A stretch of DNA of 64,000 bases. Source: Haloechinothrix sp033042135. GTDB taxonomy: Bacteria; Actinomycetota; Actinomycetes; Mycobacteriales; Pseudonocardiaceae. Each line of letters begins with the position of its first letter. Position 1 is the first letter of the stretch. The notes beneath the pieces were generated by a model. It searched no databases. It worked only from the letters and a program-made list of their open reading frames with translations, and was not told the DNA's origin. Positions 43,059 to 51,245 of the stretch are shown in pieces. The position numbers were made by a program, and so were the translations under genes. The stretch is taken from assembly GCF_033042135.1 (NCBI RefSeq), contig NZ_WBXM01000004.1:62001-126000 (forward strand). The letters run 5' to 3'.

Positions 43059-43903
43059 ATGAAGCGCCAACCGTGCAGGATAGCGACATGCGGGCTCAAG
43101 TGTCCGGCACCGTGGACCGCGCCGACGGGGCAAGGCTGAGATGGTGGCGGGTCGGCAGGGGTGAGCCGATACTGCTGGTGCACGGTTCGTTCGACGATCA
43201 CCTGAGCTGGTCGCCGCTGCTGTCACAACTGGCGAGCCGGGCGGATGTGACCAGCTATGATCGTCGAGGTCACAGCGCGAGTACCGCACCGAGGGGGCAG
43301 GGAAGCATTCGTGCCGATGCTGACGACCTCCTCGCAGTGCTGGATACCGTGATCGGTGGTCCCGCGCACCTGGTCGGGCATTCCTACGGAGGGTCGGTCG
43401 CGTTGCTCGCGGCCGCGATGCGCAGGGACGCGGTACGTAGCCTCGCGGTGTACGAACCACCGTTGTACGGCTTGCTCGACCACAACCCGGTGGCCAAGGT
43501 GTTCGGCGCGGAGACCGGCGTGTGGATGTCGCACGCGGCCGAGCTCATCCGCGCGGGCAACCCCGCCCAGGGGGCGCGCATCTTCGCCGAGAAGGTCGGG
43601 TTCGGCAAGGGAAGCTGGGACGGTCTGTTCACCCGCGAGCAGCGTATGACCATGGTATCCAACGCGCACACGTGGCTGGATCAGTACAACGACCCCACGG
43701 GGCGCTCTGTGGACATCGCGACCCTGGCGTGGGCGCGGTTCCCGATTACGCTGCTTACCGGTGAGCGGACCTTCGAGCTGAACCGGATGGTCACCGCGGA
43801 ACTCGCCGAACGGCTCCCGCTGGCGCGCAGCGTGACCATCCCCGGTGCGGGTCACGCCGGGCACCTCACCCACCCTGTCGAGTTCGCCTCCGCCCTGTTC
43901 TAG
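43055..43903 (+). CDS. Alpha/beta hydrolase
   Basis: A 282-residue hydrolase. The oxyanion loop is LLVHGSFDDH, the nucleophile S110 lies in GHSYGGS, and the catalytic His is in GAGHAGH near the end. YDRRGHSAST is a typical strand-turn. It is translationally coupled to the LLM oxidoreductase, so the two may act on one substrate in sequence (inference). The substrate is unknown. Confidence 0.88.
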   Translation: MNEAPTVQDSDMRAQVSGTVDRADGARLRWWRVGRGEPILLVHGSFDDHLSWSPLLSQLASRADVTSYDRRGHSASTAPRGQGSIRADADDLLAVLDTVIGGPAHLVGHSYGGSVALLAAAMRRDAVRSLAVYEPPLYGLLDHNPVAKVFGAETGVWMSHAAELIRAGNPAQGARIFAEKVGFGKGSWDGLFTREQRMTMVSNAHTWLDQYNDPTGRSVDIATLAWARFPITLLTGERTFELNRMVTAELAERLPLARSVTIPGAGHAGHLTHPVEFASALF

Positions 43904-43912
43904 CAGGGGCGG

Positions 43913-43967
43913 GGAGCTGAACGTGACGTTCGGAGCCGTAGAAGGCACGAACGTCACGTTCAGCTCC
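43913..43967. terminator. Nested-palindrome convergent terminator
   Basis: A perfect 20-bp inverted repeat (43913-43932 and 43948-43967) with a 15-nt loop, between convergent genes. Each arm holds the palindrome GAACGTGACGTTC or its complement, so alternative folds are possible. The right arm contains the stop and last codons of the DUF6541-like gene. There is no U-tract. Confidence 0.82.
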
Positions 43968-45975
43968 GTTCCGAATCGACGATCTCGTAGATCACCGCGT
44001 CGGGGTTGCGGTAAACCTCGTCGAGAAAGTCCGCGTCATCCAGATTGGATAGCCCCGGGCTGCGGGTGTAGTCGGGATGGATCTGCCCGCTGCCGACGAA
44101 CACGTGGCGCACACCCAGCCGTTCGACCGAAGCGCGGACTTCGGGGTCGTGGTCGTAGTTGCGGAAGTGGTTGGCCAGGTAAAGCGCGTCCGGTGGCGGG
44201 TGGTGGGCGTCGTAGTGCGCCGCCACCGAGCGCACCCCCGAGATGGCGTACAGCCACACCGAGCCGTCCGAGCGGTCGTTGAGCACCTTCTCGCCCGGTT
44301 CGGCCAGGTCGGCCATCACGCGCATCGCCGCCACCTGGAGCGGACTCACCGGCATCGGCTGGTCGTCTCGCTGGTGCTCGGCAGCGTTGTGGTAGGCGTA
44401 GGCCACCACCTGCGCGTTAGCGGGAACGTAGAAGCCGTTGGTGGCTACACCCAGCCCGGTGAGCACCGCGGCGGCCGCGCTCACCCCGGCGGCCCTGCCT
44501 CGGCCGGACCGGGCCATGCCTCGCGTCAACCCTCGTGCCAGCCACCGCTGAAGCTCGGCGAGTCCATGCGCCATCACCAGGCACAGCGGGACCAGCGTCA
44601 GCGCGAGCAGCCGGTGCTGGTCGTTCCACCACGGACGTGACAGCGCGATCACGACGGGGTTGTCGCCGTAGCTGGCGACCAGCACGAACAGCGTGGCGAA
44701 GACTGCGGCGGAGACCACGACCCACCGCATCGGCCGTAGCCGGGCGATCGTGAGCAGCCCGACGAGCAGCAGCATGGTCAGCAGCGGCTGCGGGTCGGTG
44801 ATCGAGTCCGGCAGCACCACCAGGGTGCGCAGCGACTCGAGCAGCGGCAGCTGCGAAGCCCACGGCCGGTACACGAACGAGTCCCCTCCCGCGAACAGCA
44901 CCGCGCCGATCAGGTGGGGAGCGGTCAGCGCCGCGCCCGCCCCGGCCACGGGCGCCAGCCTCCGTAGATCCACCAGCGCGACGGTGCTGGAGCCGCGACC
45001 GCCGAAACGCCCGGGAGTCCAGCGCCGCACCAGCAACGGCAACGCGAACAGGATCGCGGCGAACAGGGCGCTGGAGTGCACCGCGAGCAGTCCGGCCGCG
45101 GTGAGCGTGAGCACGACGCCAGTCTCCACACACGGACAGGTGAGGTACCGCTGCAGCGCGAGGGCCCCGAGCGGCAGCAACGCCACGCTCACCGCGAACG
45201 GCACCAGGCCGTTGGCGATGGACTCGTAGACGGCGTTGGTGGCGATCGCCGCGATGATCGCCGCGCTCGCCGCGAACATGGGCCTGCCTCCGCACTCGCG
45301 CACCAACGCCGCCAGCGACAGCGCGAGGATGCCCGCGGCAGGGAGGATGCTCGCGTTGAGCACCGTCGGTATCGACGCCCCGGTGATCATGTGCACCAGC
45401 GAGCCCACGAGGTGGTAGGCGTTCGGGTAGAACAGCGCCTCGCCCGGTTCGTACCGGTTGACACTGCTGATGCCGTACAGTCCGCCGTCGCCGGTCTCGC
45501 TGATGTAGCGCAAGCCGTTGGCGTGAAACACGGTGTCCCAGCGCTGGATCACGGTATCCAGCACGCCGCCGGAGGCACTGAGAACCACGACCATCGATAC
45601 CGCCGCCGCGAACGCCACGCACGCCGCCACGGCGAGATGCGCACGTGGCCGCCACGGCGGGGGATCCGCCACTGGCAGGGTGACGGGGTCGCGACGCGCC
45701 CGCACCCGCGTGACGACGCAGCGGGCGGTGTAGGCGGCAGCGGCCAGAACCACGACGGCGAGCGCGGCGGTGACCAGTGTGTAGTGCAGGCCAGCCAGAT
45801 CCAGCCACGGCCCGGCGAGCCCGAAGGCGGCGAAGCTCAACGCCGGGGCGAGCCCGGCCAGCGCCCAGCCGCGCGCGCCTGCGGCCCACCCGATCAGCAA
45901 CCCCGGGGCCACCAATACGAGCAGGAACGTGCCAAGCGCCAGTAGCTGCAGCGGTCCCGAATCAGCAGGTGGCAC
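43960..45975 (-). CDS. Large DUF6541-like membrane protein, paralogue 2 (GT-C-like)
   Basis: A 671-residue protein with about a dozen helices and a soluble C-terminus. It aligns by eye with the 37195 protein across TVFHANGLRYISETGDGG, FYPNAYHLVGSLVH, SRPWWNDQHRLLAL and the C-terminal ISGVRSVAAHYD...PPPDALYLANHF region. Asp in IQRWDTVFH lies in the first external loop, consistent with a GT-C fold. It is divergent from glf, so a role in arabinan/galactan assembly or decoration is inferred. GTG 45975 is the start. Confidence 0.77.
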   Translation of the reverse strand: MPPADSGPLQLLALGTFLLVLVAPGLLIGWAAGARGWALAGLAPALSFAAFGLAGPWLDLAGLHYTLVTAALAVVVLAAAAYTARCVVTRVRARRDPVTLPVADPPPWRPRAHLAVAACVAFAAAVSMVVVLSASGGVLDTVIQRWDTVFHANGLRYISETGDGGLYGISSVNRYEPGEALFYPNAYHLVGSLVHMITGASIPTVLNASILPAAGILALSLAALVRECGGRPMFAASAAIIAAIATNAVYESIANGLVPFAVSVALLPLGALALQRYLTCPCVETGVVLTLTAAGLLAVHSSALFAAILFALPLLVRRWTPGRFGGRGSSTVALVDLRRLAPVAGAGAALTAPHLIGAVLFAGGDSFVYRPWASQLPLLESLRTLVVLPDSITDPQPLLTMLLLVGLLTIARLRPMRWVVVSAAVFATLFVLVASYGDNPVVIALSRPWWNDQHRLLALTLVPLCLVMAHGLAELQRWLARGLTRGMARSGRGRAAGVSAAAAVLTGLGVATNGFYVPANAQVVAYAYHNAAEHQRDDQPMPVSPLQVAAMRVMADLAEPGEKVLNDRSDGSVWLYAISGVRSVAAHYDAHHPPPDALYLANHFRNYDHDPEVRASVERLGVRHVFVGSGQIHPDYTRSPGLSNLDDADFLDEVYRNPDAVIYEIVDSERS

Positions 45976-46116
45976 GGCGTCCTATCGGTCCTCGCTCGCG
46001 GGTGGGGTGGTTGGCTGGTCGTGCCCGACTCGCGGGCACGAGGCGGGCGCGAGCGGTGTAACCGGCCGGTCGGGTCGCCCGTTCGTGGTCACGGCTCGCC
46101 GGTACCCTGACCTGCC

Positions 46117-47331
46117 GTGAGCTCGCGCACCATGGCCCCCCAGATTACCGACGACGACCTGGCTGGTGCCGACCTGATCGTGGTCGGGTCGGGATTGTTC
46201 GGTTTGACGGTCGCCGAGCGCGTGGCCAGCGAGCTGGGCAGGCGGGTTCTCGTGGTGGAACGCCGCGCCCACATCGGCGGCAACGCCTACTCCGAGCCCG
46301 ACCCGGACACCGGTATCGAGGTTCACGCCTACGGGGCGCACCTGTTCCACACCTCCAACCAGCGAGTGTGGGATTACGTCAACCGGTTCACTGACTTCAC
46401 CGGCTACCAGCACCGGGTGTTCTGCACCTACCGTGGCCAGGTCTACAGCTTCCCGCTGAACCTGGGCCTGATCAGCCAGTTCTTCGGCCGGGCGTACAGC
46501 CCCGACGAGGCGAGGGCGCTCATCGCCGAGCAGGCCTCGGAGATCGACACGGACAAGGCCGAGAACCTCGAGGAGAAGGCCATCTCGCTGATCGGGCGCC
46601 CGCTGTACGAGGCGTTCGTCAAGGGGTACACGGCCAAGCAGTGGCAGACGGATCCGAAGGAGCTGTCCCCGTCGATCATTACCAGGCTTCCGGTGCGCTA
46701 CACCTTCGACAACCGCTACTTCACCGATACCTACGAGGGGCTGCCGGTCGACGGTTACACGGCTTGGTTGGAGCGGATGGCGGCGCACCCGCACATCACG
46801 GTGCGCACGGGCATCGACTACTTCGCGATCCGTGACCGTATCCCGGCGGGCACGCCCACGGTCTACACCGGGCCGATCGACCACTACTTCGGCTACGCCG
46901 CGGGCCACCTTGGCTGGCGCACCCTCGATTTCGAGCGCGAGGTCGTGCCCACCGGCGATTTCCAGGGCACCCCGGTGATGAACTACAGCGACGAGGAGAT
47001 TCCCTACACCCGTATCCACGAGTTCCGCCACTTCCACCCGGAGCGTGAGGACCGGCATCCGAGGGACAGGACCGTGATCGTGCGCGAGTACTCCCGCTTC
47101 GCCTGCGAGGGCGACGAGCCGTACTACCCGATCAACACCGCCGAGGACCGGGAGAGGCTGGCCGCGTACCGGGAGCTGGCCCAGCGGGAAGCGCGGGAGC
47201 GTCGCGTGCTGTTCGGCGGACGGCTGGGGACCTACCAGTACTTGGACATGCACATGGCGATCGGTGCCGCATTGTCGGCCTACGACAACAAGATCGCTCC
47301 CCACCTGAGCTCCGGGGCACCGCTGGCTTGA
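46117..47331 (+). CDS. glf: UDP-galactopyranose mutase
   Basis: A 404-residue FAD enzyme converting UDP-galactopyranose to UDP-galactofuranose, the donor for galactan. The FAD motif is VVGSGLFGLTVAE, followed by ERRAHIGGNAYSE. YGAHLFHTSNQRVWDYV, YTAKQWQTDP and EIPYTRIHEFRHF are conserved Glf segments. GTG 46117 or ATG 46132 can start it. It begins the plus-strand part of the wall block and is followed by the DPPR synthase gene. Confidence 0.97.
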   Translation: MSSRTMAPQITDDDLAGADLIVVGSGLFGLTVAERVASELGRRVLVVERRAHIGGNAYSEPDPDTGIEVHAYGAHLFHTSNQRVWDYVNRFTDFTGYQHRVFCTYRGQVYSFPLNLGLISQFFGRAYSPDEARALIAEQASEIDTDKAENLEEKAISLIGRPLYEAFVKGYTAKQWQTDPKELSPSIITRLPVRYTFDNRYFTDTYEGLPVDGYTAWLERMAAHPHITVRTGIDYFAIRDRIPAGTPTVYTGPIDHYFGYAAGHLGWRTLDFEREVVPTGDFQGTPVMNYSDEEIPYTRIHEFRHFHPEREDRHPRDRTVIVREYSRFACEGDEPYYPINTAEDRERLAAYRELAQREARERRVLFGGRLGTYQYLDMHMAIGAALSAYDNKIAPHLSSGAPLA

Positions 47332-47455
47332 CCGGCCCATGACCGGCCTCTGCCTGCCCGCCCCCGCAGGCGAGCGAACCGGGCGCCGGGTGGTCATATC
47401 CTGGTACCGTTGCCCATTCGGCGTTCCAGGCGGCACGCACCGGGGAGGCGCAGCC

Positions 47456-48376
47456 ATGAGCATGACGGCGCAGCGATCTCTCCGGCGGCACATCGACGGC
47501 GGTGCCCGCGGTGTGGCGCTCGGGGTGTTCCGCAGCGCGCGGCCGAAACAGTGGGTCAAAAGCGTGCTGGTGCTGGCGGCGCCGTTCGTGTCCGGCCAGC
47601 TCGCCGATACCGCGGTGCTGCTGGCGACAGTGCTGGCGTTCGTGGCTTTCTCGCTCGTCGCCTCGGCGGTGTACCTGTTCAACGACGCGCTGGACGCGGC
47701 CGCCGACCGCGCCCACCCGACGAAGTGCGAACGCCCCGTCGCCTCCGGGGTCGTGTCGGTCCCGGTGGCGTACGCCGCCTCGGCGATACTGCTGGCGGCG
47801 GGTACCGCGATCGGGGCGTTGGCCGGCTGGCAGCTGCTGCTCGTGCTCGGTGCGTACTGCGGGCTGCAACTGGGCTACTGCCTCGGGTGGAAGCACCAGC
47901 CGGTGATCGACCTGTGCATCGTCGCTTCCGGGTTCCTGCTGCGAGCGATCGCGGGCGGCGTCGCGGCCGGTATCGCGTTGTCCCAGTGGTTCCTGCTGGT
48001 CACGGCATTCGGATCGCTGTTCATGGTGGCGGGCAAGCGGTTCGCCGAAATGGTGCTGTACGAGCGCACCGGCGCGCGGATCCGCGATGCGCTGGCCAAG
48101 TACTCGACGAGCTACCTGCGTTTCGTGTGGGCCACCTCTGCGGCGATCGCGATCATGTCTTACTGCCTGTGGGCGTTCGAGATCCGCGGCGGTTCCGGCG
48201 GTGACATCTGGGCGGTGATCTCGATGGTGCCGTTCGTGGTGGCGGTGCTGCGCTATGCCGTCGACGTCGACGGCGGTAACGCGGGCGAGCCGGAGGAGAT
48301 CGCACTCCGTGACCGCGTGCTGCAGGTGCTCGGGCTCGCCTGGGTCGGTGCCCTCGCGCTGTCGGTGTACCTGTAA
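47456..48376 (+). CDS. ubiA: Decaprenyl-phosphate phosphoribosyltransferase (UbiA-type DPPR synthase)
   Basis: A 306-residue UbiA-superfamily membrane prenyltransferase. It attaches phosphoribose from PRPP to decaprenyl phosphate, the first committed step to the arabinose donor DPA. The PRPP-side motif is FNDALDAAADRAHP, with the second acidic motif near YCLGWKHQPVIDL. About nine helices follow RPKQWVKS, the typical opening. ATG 47456 has GGGGAGG upstream. It ends three bases from the convergent dprE2 stop; DprE1/DprE2 complete the pathway. Confidence 0.94.
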   Translation: MSMTAQRSLRRHIDGGARGVALGVFRSARPKQWVKSVLVLAAPFVSGQLADTAVLLATVLAFVAFSLVASAVYLFNDALDAAADRAHPTKCERPVASGVVSVPVAYAASAILLAAGTAIGALAGWQLLLVLGAYCGLQLGYCLGWKHQPVIDLCIVASGFLLRAIAGGVAAGIALSQWFLLVTAFGSLFMVAGKRFAEMVLYERTGARIRDALAKYSTSYLRFVWATSAAIAIMSYCLWAFEIRGGSGGDIWAVISMVPFVVAVLRYAVDVDGGNAGEPEEIALRDRVLQVLGLAWVGALALSVYL

Positions 48377-48379
48377 GCG

Positions 48380-49135
48380 CTATACGGGCAGCCGCCGGAA
48401 CAGTGCCCTCGGCACGTGCCGCAGCGCCGACATCACCAGCCGCAGCGCGGGAGGTGCCCAGGCGAGTTCCTTGCCCCGTTGCGCCGCGCGCACCGCGATC
48501 TCGGCGACCTGCTCCGGAGTCTGCGACAGCGGTGCGGGCGATGCGCCCTCGGTCATCCTGGTGTGGACGAAACCGGGCCGCACCACCGTCACTCGTGCCC
48601 CGTACGGCGCGAGCGCCTCGCCGACCCCGAGGTAGAAGCCGTCGAAGCCTGCCTTGGTGGAGCCGTACACGAAGTTCGCCCTGCGCACCCGCTCCCCGGC
48701 CACCGAGGACAGCGCGATCACCGAACCGTGTCCCTGCCCGGCCAGCCTGGAGGCCAGCGGTACACCGACCGACACGGCCGCGGTGTAGTTCACCTGCGCC
48801 AGCTCCACCGCGGTGCGGTGATCCCGCCAGGCCTGTTCGGGGTCGCCGAGCACGCCGAAGGCCACCACGGTGACGTCGATGTCGCCGGTGGCGAAGGCGG
48901 CGTCGATGACATCGGGATGGCTCGCGGTGTCGGTGGCATCGAAGTCCAGCTCCGTGACGTCGTTGCCCGCGGCTCGTAGCTGGTCGGCCGCGTCCTTGCG
49001 GCGTTGCGAAGGGCGGGCCGCCAGCACCACGTGCAGTGTCCGCGCCGCGGCATAGCGGCGGGCGATCGCCAGTGCGATCTCGGAGGTACCGCCGAGCAGC
49101 AGCACCGATTGCGGGTTCCCTACGGCATCGATCAC
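48380..49135 (-). CDS. dprE2: Decaprenylphosphoryl-2-keto-ribose reductase
   Basis: A 251-residue SDR enzyme that reduces the keto intermediate made by DprE1 to decaprenyl-phosphoryl-arabinose, using NADH. The coenzyme motif is LLLGGTSEIALAIARR. The catalytic Ser is in SSVAGERVRR and Tyr/Lys in VYGSTKAG. GFYLGVGEALAPYG and ELAWAPPALR are typical of DprE2. GTG 49135 follows the dprE1 stop by 15 bases, so the two are one operon. Confidence 0.95.
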   Translation of the reverse strand: MIDAVGNPQSVLLLGGTSEIALAIARRYAAARTLHVVLAARPSQRRKDAADQLRAAGNDVTELDFDATDTASHPDVIDAAFATGDIDVTVVAFGVLGDPEQAWRDHRTAVELAQVNYTAAVSVGVPLASRLAGQGHGSVIALSSVAGERVRRANFVYGSTKAGFDGFYLGVGEALAPYGARVTVVRPGFVHTRMTEGASPAPLSQTPEQVAEIAVRAAQRGKELAWAPPALRLVMSALRHVPRALFRRLPV

Positions 49136-49150
49136 GGCAGCTCCCGTTGG

Positions 49151-50554
49151 TTACAGCAGGTGGAGGCGGCGGGCCATATCCGATGTGAAGACCCCGTGCG
49201 GGTCGGCACCGTCGCGAACGGACCGCCACTCGTCAAGGCGCGGGTACATGGCTGCGAAGGACCGCGGGCAGGTGCGGGAATCCTTAGCCAGGTACAGCCT
49301 GCCTCCCGCGGAGAGCACCAACTCGTCGAGCCAGGAGCAGAAGCGGTGCAGGCCATCGGCTACCGGGAAGTCCACTGTCACCGTCCACCCCGGTTTCGAG
49401 AACGACAGCGGGGCCGGGTTTGCCTCGCCCATCCGCTTGAGGACGTTTAGGAAGGACGGGTGGGGCGAGCTCGCGATCCGCTGCACGATCCTGCGCAGCG
49501 TGCGCTCCTCGGACAGCGGCACGAGGAACTGGTACTGCAGGAAACCACGCGGCCCGTACGCGCGGTTCCAGTCGGTGATCGCGTCGAGCGGGTGGTAGAA
49601 CTCGGTCAGGTTCTGCACCTGGCCACGCGCGCGTTTCGGCGACTTGCGGTACCACAGGCTGCTCAGCGCTGCGAAGGTGAACCGGTTCGCCAGCCCGGAC
49701 GGGAAGGCGTCGGGCAGCCGCAACAGTCGCGGGGCGTCGAACCGGAGGGGGTCGGCACGCAGCGCGGGTGGCAGCTCGTCGCGGGTGGCCAGCCTCCCCC
49801 TGGACAACACCGCCCTGCCGAGGTCGCCTCCGGTGGACAGCGCGTCGAACCAGGCCATCGAGTAGTCGTAGGCGGTATCGGCATCCTCGGACAGCAGCGC
49901 GAGCGTCTCGTCGAGGTCGGCAGTCCGGTCGGTGTCGGCCACGAAGTAGGCGGACTCGGTCGGTCGCAGCGCCACCGTGGCGCGCAGCACGACCCCGGTG
50001 AGTCCCATCCCGCCCACGGTGGCCCAGAACAGCGGCGCGCGCTCGCCGTCAGGGGTGAGGTGGTGGATATCCCCGTCGCCGGTGAGTAGCTCGATCGAGC
50101 GGACGTGGGCGCCGAAGCTGCCTGCCGAGTGGTGGTTCTTGCCGTGGATGTCGGCTCCGATGGCGCCACCCACGGTGACCTGGCGGGTGCCGGGCAGCAC
50201 GGGTACCCACAACCCGAACGGCAACGCCGCCCGCATCAGCCGATCCAGGCTGACGCCCGCGTCGACCTCGGCGAGACCGGTCGCGGCGTCGATGCGGTGG
50301 ATGCGGTCCAGCCCCGTGGTGTCGAGCACGAGCCCGCCCGCGTTCTGCGCGGGATCCCCGTAAGAACGACCGAGGCCCCTGGCGATCACGCCGCGCGGCC
50401 CTGCCTCGGCCACCGCCGCGCAGGCAGCCGCGGTACCGGTCACCGGCACGACGTCTGCCACCGTCGGGGCGGTCCGCCCCCAGCCGTGCAGGACGCGGCG
50501 GTGCCCGATCCGGGGTTGTGCCGAAGCTGCCACGCCTGTCAAGGGTAGCCACAC
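49151..50554 (-). CDS. dprE1: Decaprenylphosphoryl-beta-D-ribose oxidase
   Basis: A 467-residue FAD-dependent VAO-family oxidase that oxidises decaprenyl-phosphoryl-ribose at C2. HGWGRTAPTVADV, ARGLGRSYGD, VLPGTRQVTVGGAIGADIHGKNHHS (in overlapping segments) and AKDSRTCPRSF match DprE1. The Lys of AKDSRT and the His of HGKNHH are conserved. At the position of mycobacterial Cys387 (GWNICVDFP) this protein reads GWTVTVDFP, with the Thr codon at 49376-49378. GTG 50554 has GGGAAGGG upstream; GTG 50533 would give 460 residues, nearer the mycobacterial length. Confidence 0.95.
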   Translation of the reverse strand: MWLPLTGVAASAQPRIGHRRVLHGWGRTAPTVADVVPVTGTAAACAAVAEAGPRGVIARGLGRSYGDPAQNAGGLVLDTTGLDRIHRIDAATGLAEVDAGVSLDRLMRAALPFGLWVPVLPGTRQVTVGGAIGADIHGKNHHSAGSFGAHVRSIELLTGDGDIHHLTPDGERAPLFWATVGGMGLTGVVLRATVALRPTESAYFVADTDRTADLDETLALLSEDADTAYDYSMAWFDALSTGGDLGRAVLSRGRLATRDELPPALRADPLRFDAPRLLRLPDAFPSGLANRFTFAALSSLWYRKSPKRARGQVQNLTEFYHPLDAITDWNRAYGPRGFLQYQFLVPLSEERTLRRIVQRIASSPHPSFLNVLKRMGEANPAPLSFSKPGWTVTVDFPVADGLHRFCSWLDELVLSAGGRLYLAKDSRTCPRSFAAMYPRLDEWRSVRDGADPHGVFTSDMARRLHLL

Positions 50555-50644
50555 CGCGGCGGCGACCCTTCCCGGCGGGCCGCGATGTCGGCCGCGCGCG
50601 CCTGCGAGGACAATCGGGGGTAACCGCACAACCGTCGGAGGCTC

Positions 50645-51094
50645 ATGGCACGTTCGTGGTTGCGCCGTGTCAGACCGCGGCCCCGGGTGGTCGGACAGCT
50701 CTGGCGTTTCGGGACGATCGGGGTTTGCTGCGCGATCCTGGACTTCGCGACGTATCACGGGTTGCGCGCGCTGGGTATGGATACCGGGATCCTGATCGAC
50801 CTCGCAAGGGCGATCAGCTTTGTCATCGGGACCACCACGGCGTACCTGGCCAACAAGCGGTTCACTTTCGCCGCGACGGGTGGCCTCAAGCAGCTCAGTA
50901 GCTTCATGCTGCTGTACGGCACGGTGTTCTTCGTGGCGGTGGGGGTGAACCGATGGATGCTGCAGGTGCTGCCCGTCACTCCGTGGCAGAGCAGCCTCGC
51001 CTGGTTGATCTCGCAGGCAATGGCCAGCGCGATCAACTTCGTGATGCTCAAACTGGTGGTCTTCCGGGAGTCCGACCGGCAATCTGTCGCGTGA
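50645..51094 (+). CDS. GtrA-family membrane protein
   Basis: A 149-residue four-helix protein. RFGTIGVCCAILDFATYHGL and FVIGTTTAYLANKRFTF are the GtrA signature. GtrA proteins handle polyprenyl-phosphate sugars; the mycobacterial homologue next to dprE1 (Rv3789) is linked to arabinan assembly (from memory). It is divergent from dprE1, with 90 bases between, and precedes glfT2 on the same strand. Confidence 0.92.
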   Translation: MARSWLRRVRPRPRVVGQLWRFGTIGVCCAILDFATYHGLRALGMDTGILIDLARAISFVIGTTTAYLANKRFTFAATGGLKQLSSFMLLYGTVFFVAVGVNRWMLQVLPVTPWQSSLAWLISQAMASAINFVMLKLVVFRESDRQSVA

Positions 51095-51151
51095 TCGCCC
51101 CGACTTGTGCATGAGAACTACGGAACGCGGACCATCGTGGTCACAGAAAGT

Positions 51152-51175
51152 GATCACGCTATGCGATGCGTGATC
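51152..51175. promoter_or_regulatory. Inverted repeat upstream of glfT2 (possible operator)
   Basis: Perfect 8-bp arms GATCACGC (51152-51159) and GCGTGATC (51168-51175) separated by TATGCGAT, 70 bases before the glfT2 start. A related half-site, TGGTCAC, lies at 51138-51144. The spacing and symmetry fit a dimeric regulator site; a hairpin at the gtrA 3' end is the alternative. Confidence 0.45.
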
Positions 51176-51245
51176 CCCCTGAAGATCACAGATGCGTCCG
51201 ATGTACGTTATCGGCATCACACCCGCGGCATGTCCGGAGGAGATC

